Below the pieces are notes generated by a model. That model was not told where the DNA came from, ran no database searches, and worked only from the letters and a program-made list of their open reading frames with translations. A DNA stretch of 64,000 nt from an uncultured Eubacteriales bacterium. GTDB lineage: Bacteria; Bacillota; Clostridia; Christensenellales; Aristaeellaceae. The stretch lies in assembly GCA_902778055.1 (NCBI GenBank), contig CACYWL010000001.1, positions 124,001-188,000 on the forward strand, written 5' to 3'. The position numbers were made by a program, and so were the translations under genes. Position 1 is the stretch's first letter; each line of letters opens with the position of its first letter. Of this stretch, positions 63,663-64,000 are shown piece after piece.

Positions 63663-64000
63663 TCACACGGAGAGAAGGGCCTCCGCGACAGCCAGATCCT
63701 CCCGGACGGTCAGCTTCAGGTTTTGCCTGCTGCCGGAGGCCAGATAGACGGGATAGCCCGCATGAGACAGAACGGCTGCATCGTCCGTCCCCAGAAAACC
63801 GTCCTGCGCGGCTTTTTCAAAGGCATCGAGAAGCATGTTCAGACGCCCGCCCTGCGGGGTCTGCATCGCGTAAAGCCCTGCTCTGGGAACCGTTTCACCG
63901 GTCCGCCCGTCCTCCGAAGCGAATCGGATCGTGTCCGTCACCGGGACGGCCGCGATGCCGGAGCCGTGCCTGCGGACGGAGGAAAGAACGGACTGAATGA
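63663..64000 (-). CDS. ispD: 2-C-methyl-D-erythritol 4-phosphate cytidylyltransferase (5' truncated)
   Basis: Only the C-terminal part lies in the window; the frame is open to base 64000, so the GTG at 63941 is an internal codon. Visible residues include [14 protein letters not shown] (the conserved PVTDT region), [12 protein letters not shown] and [14 protein letters not shown], then the [16 protein letters not shown] end, all typical of IspD. It is upstream of ispF in the usual pair. Confidence 0.93.
   Translation of the reverse strand, partial: IQSVLSSVRRHGSGIAAVPVTDTIRFASEDGRTGETVPRAGLYAMQTPQGGRLNMLLDAFEKAAQDGFLGTDDAAVLSHAGYPVYLASGSRQNLKLTVREDLAVAEALLSV

Overview
The window reads as part of the chromosome of a strictly anaerobic, low-to-mid GC-rich member of the Clostridia (Bacillota). 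The evidence is an Rnf complex operon, a pyruvate phosphate dikinase, an anaerobic glycerol-3-phosphate-dehydrogenase-like flavoprotein pair with its DUF1667 partner, an Asp23/AmaP/DUF2273 cassette, a Firmicutes-type L10 leader, strong AGGAGG ribosome binding sites and promoters of the TTGACA-17-TATAAT type, often with an extended TGn -10. A Christensenellales-like gut or rumen anaerobe is plausible but cannot be proved from this sequence. Gene density is very high. I saw no rRNA or tRNA genes, IS elements, prophage or CRISPR array.

Layout. 0-3.2 kb (+): two nucleoside-type ABC permeases (the first cut by the window edge), uridine kinase and thymidine kinase, together a pyrimidine/nucleoside salvage group. 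3.3-16.6 kb (-): a Rho-like protein with a degenerate ATPase site, a TRM11-like methyltransferase, rpsU, HIT protein, mtaB, rsmE, prmA, a peptide-type substrate-binding protein, a dephospho-CoA kinase fused to a membrane-anchored lytic transglycosylase, telA, xpaC, and rplL-rplJ with its leader. 16.7-31.8 kb (+): a secreted SH3/peptidoglycan-binding protein, hisS-aspS, the asp23-amaP-DUF2273-nusB-tsaD-like-folD-xseAB-ispA operon, a small membrane protein, thiI, and pgk-tpiA. 31.9-42.9 kb: a TPR plus DUF4037 pair (+), yajC (-), a GlpA/GlpB/DUF1667 operon (-) divergent from a fruK-like kinase and GNAT gene (+), then an alpha/beta hydrolase, a membrane Mur ligase and a D-Ala-D-Ala ligase. 42.9-53.5 kb (+): dxs-tlyA-nadK-argR-recN and rnfCDEAB. 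53.7-64 kb: ppdK (+), recX-serine hydrolase-lgt (-), upp (+), dus and a large secreted acidic-repeat protein (+), and ispF-ispD (-, ispD cut by the edge).

How the genes work together: the Rnf complex links ferredoxin/NAD redox balance to an ion gradient, and PPDK, PGK, TpiA and the FruK-like kinase serve glycolysis and phosphometabolite interconversion. Dxs, IspD, IspF and IspA form much of the MEP/isoprenoid route. Many genes modify RNA (MtaB, RsmE, PrmA on L11, TlyA, ThiI, Dus).

The most notable observations are: (1) the Rho-like protein keeps the fold but lacks the catalytic glutamate, the Walker A threonine and the arginine finger, and carries a long disordered insert; (2) an in-frame CoaE-transmembrane-SLT fusion whose 3' end overlaps by 92 nt the signal-peptide codons of the next gene; (3) an rnf operon without rnfG and with a cluster-rich RnfB; (4) the conserved asp23-to-recN block split by about 15 kb and missing its usual sporulation neighbours on both sides; (5) rplJ-rplL detached from rpoBC; (6) a TPR/DUF4037 pair and a hydrolase-Mur ligase-Ddl cassette of unknown role.
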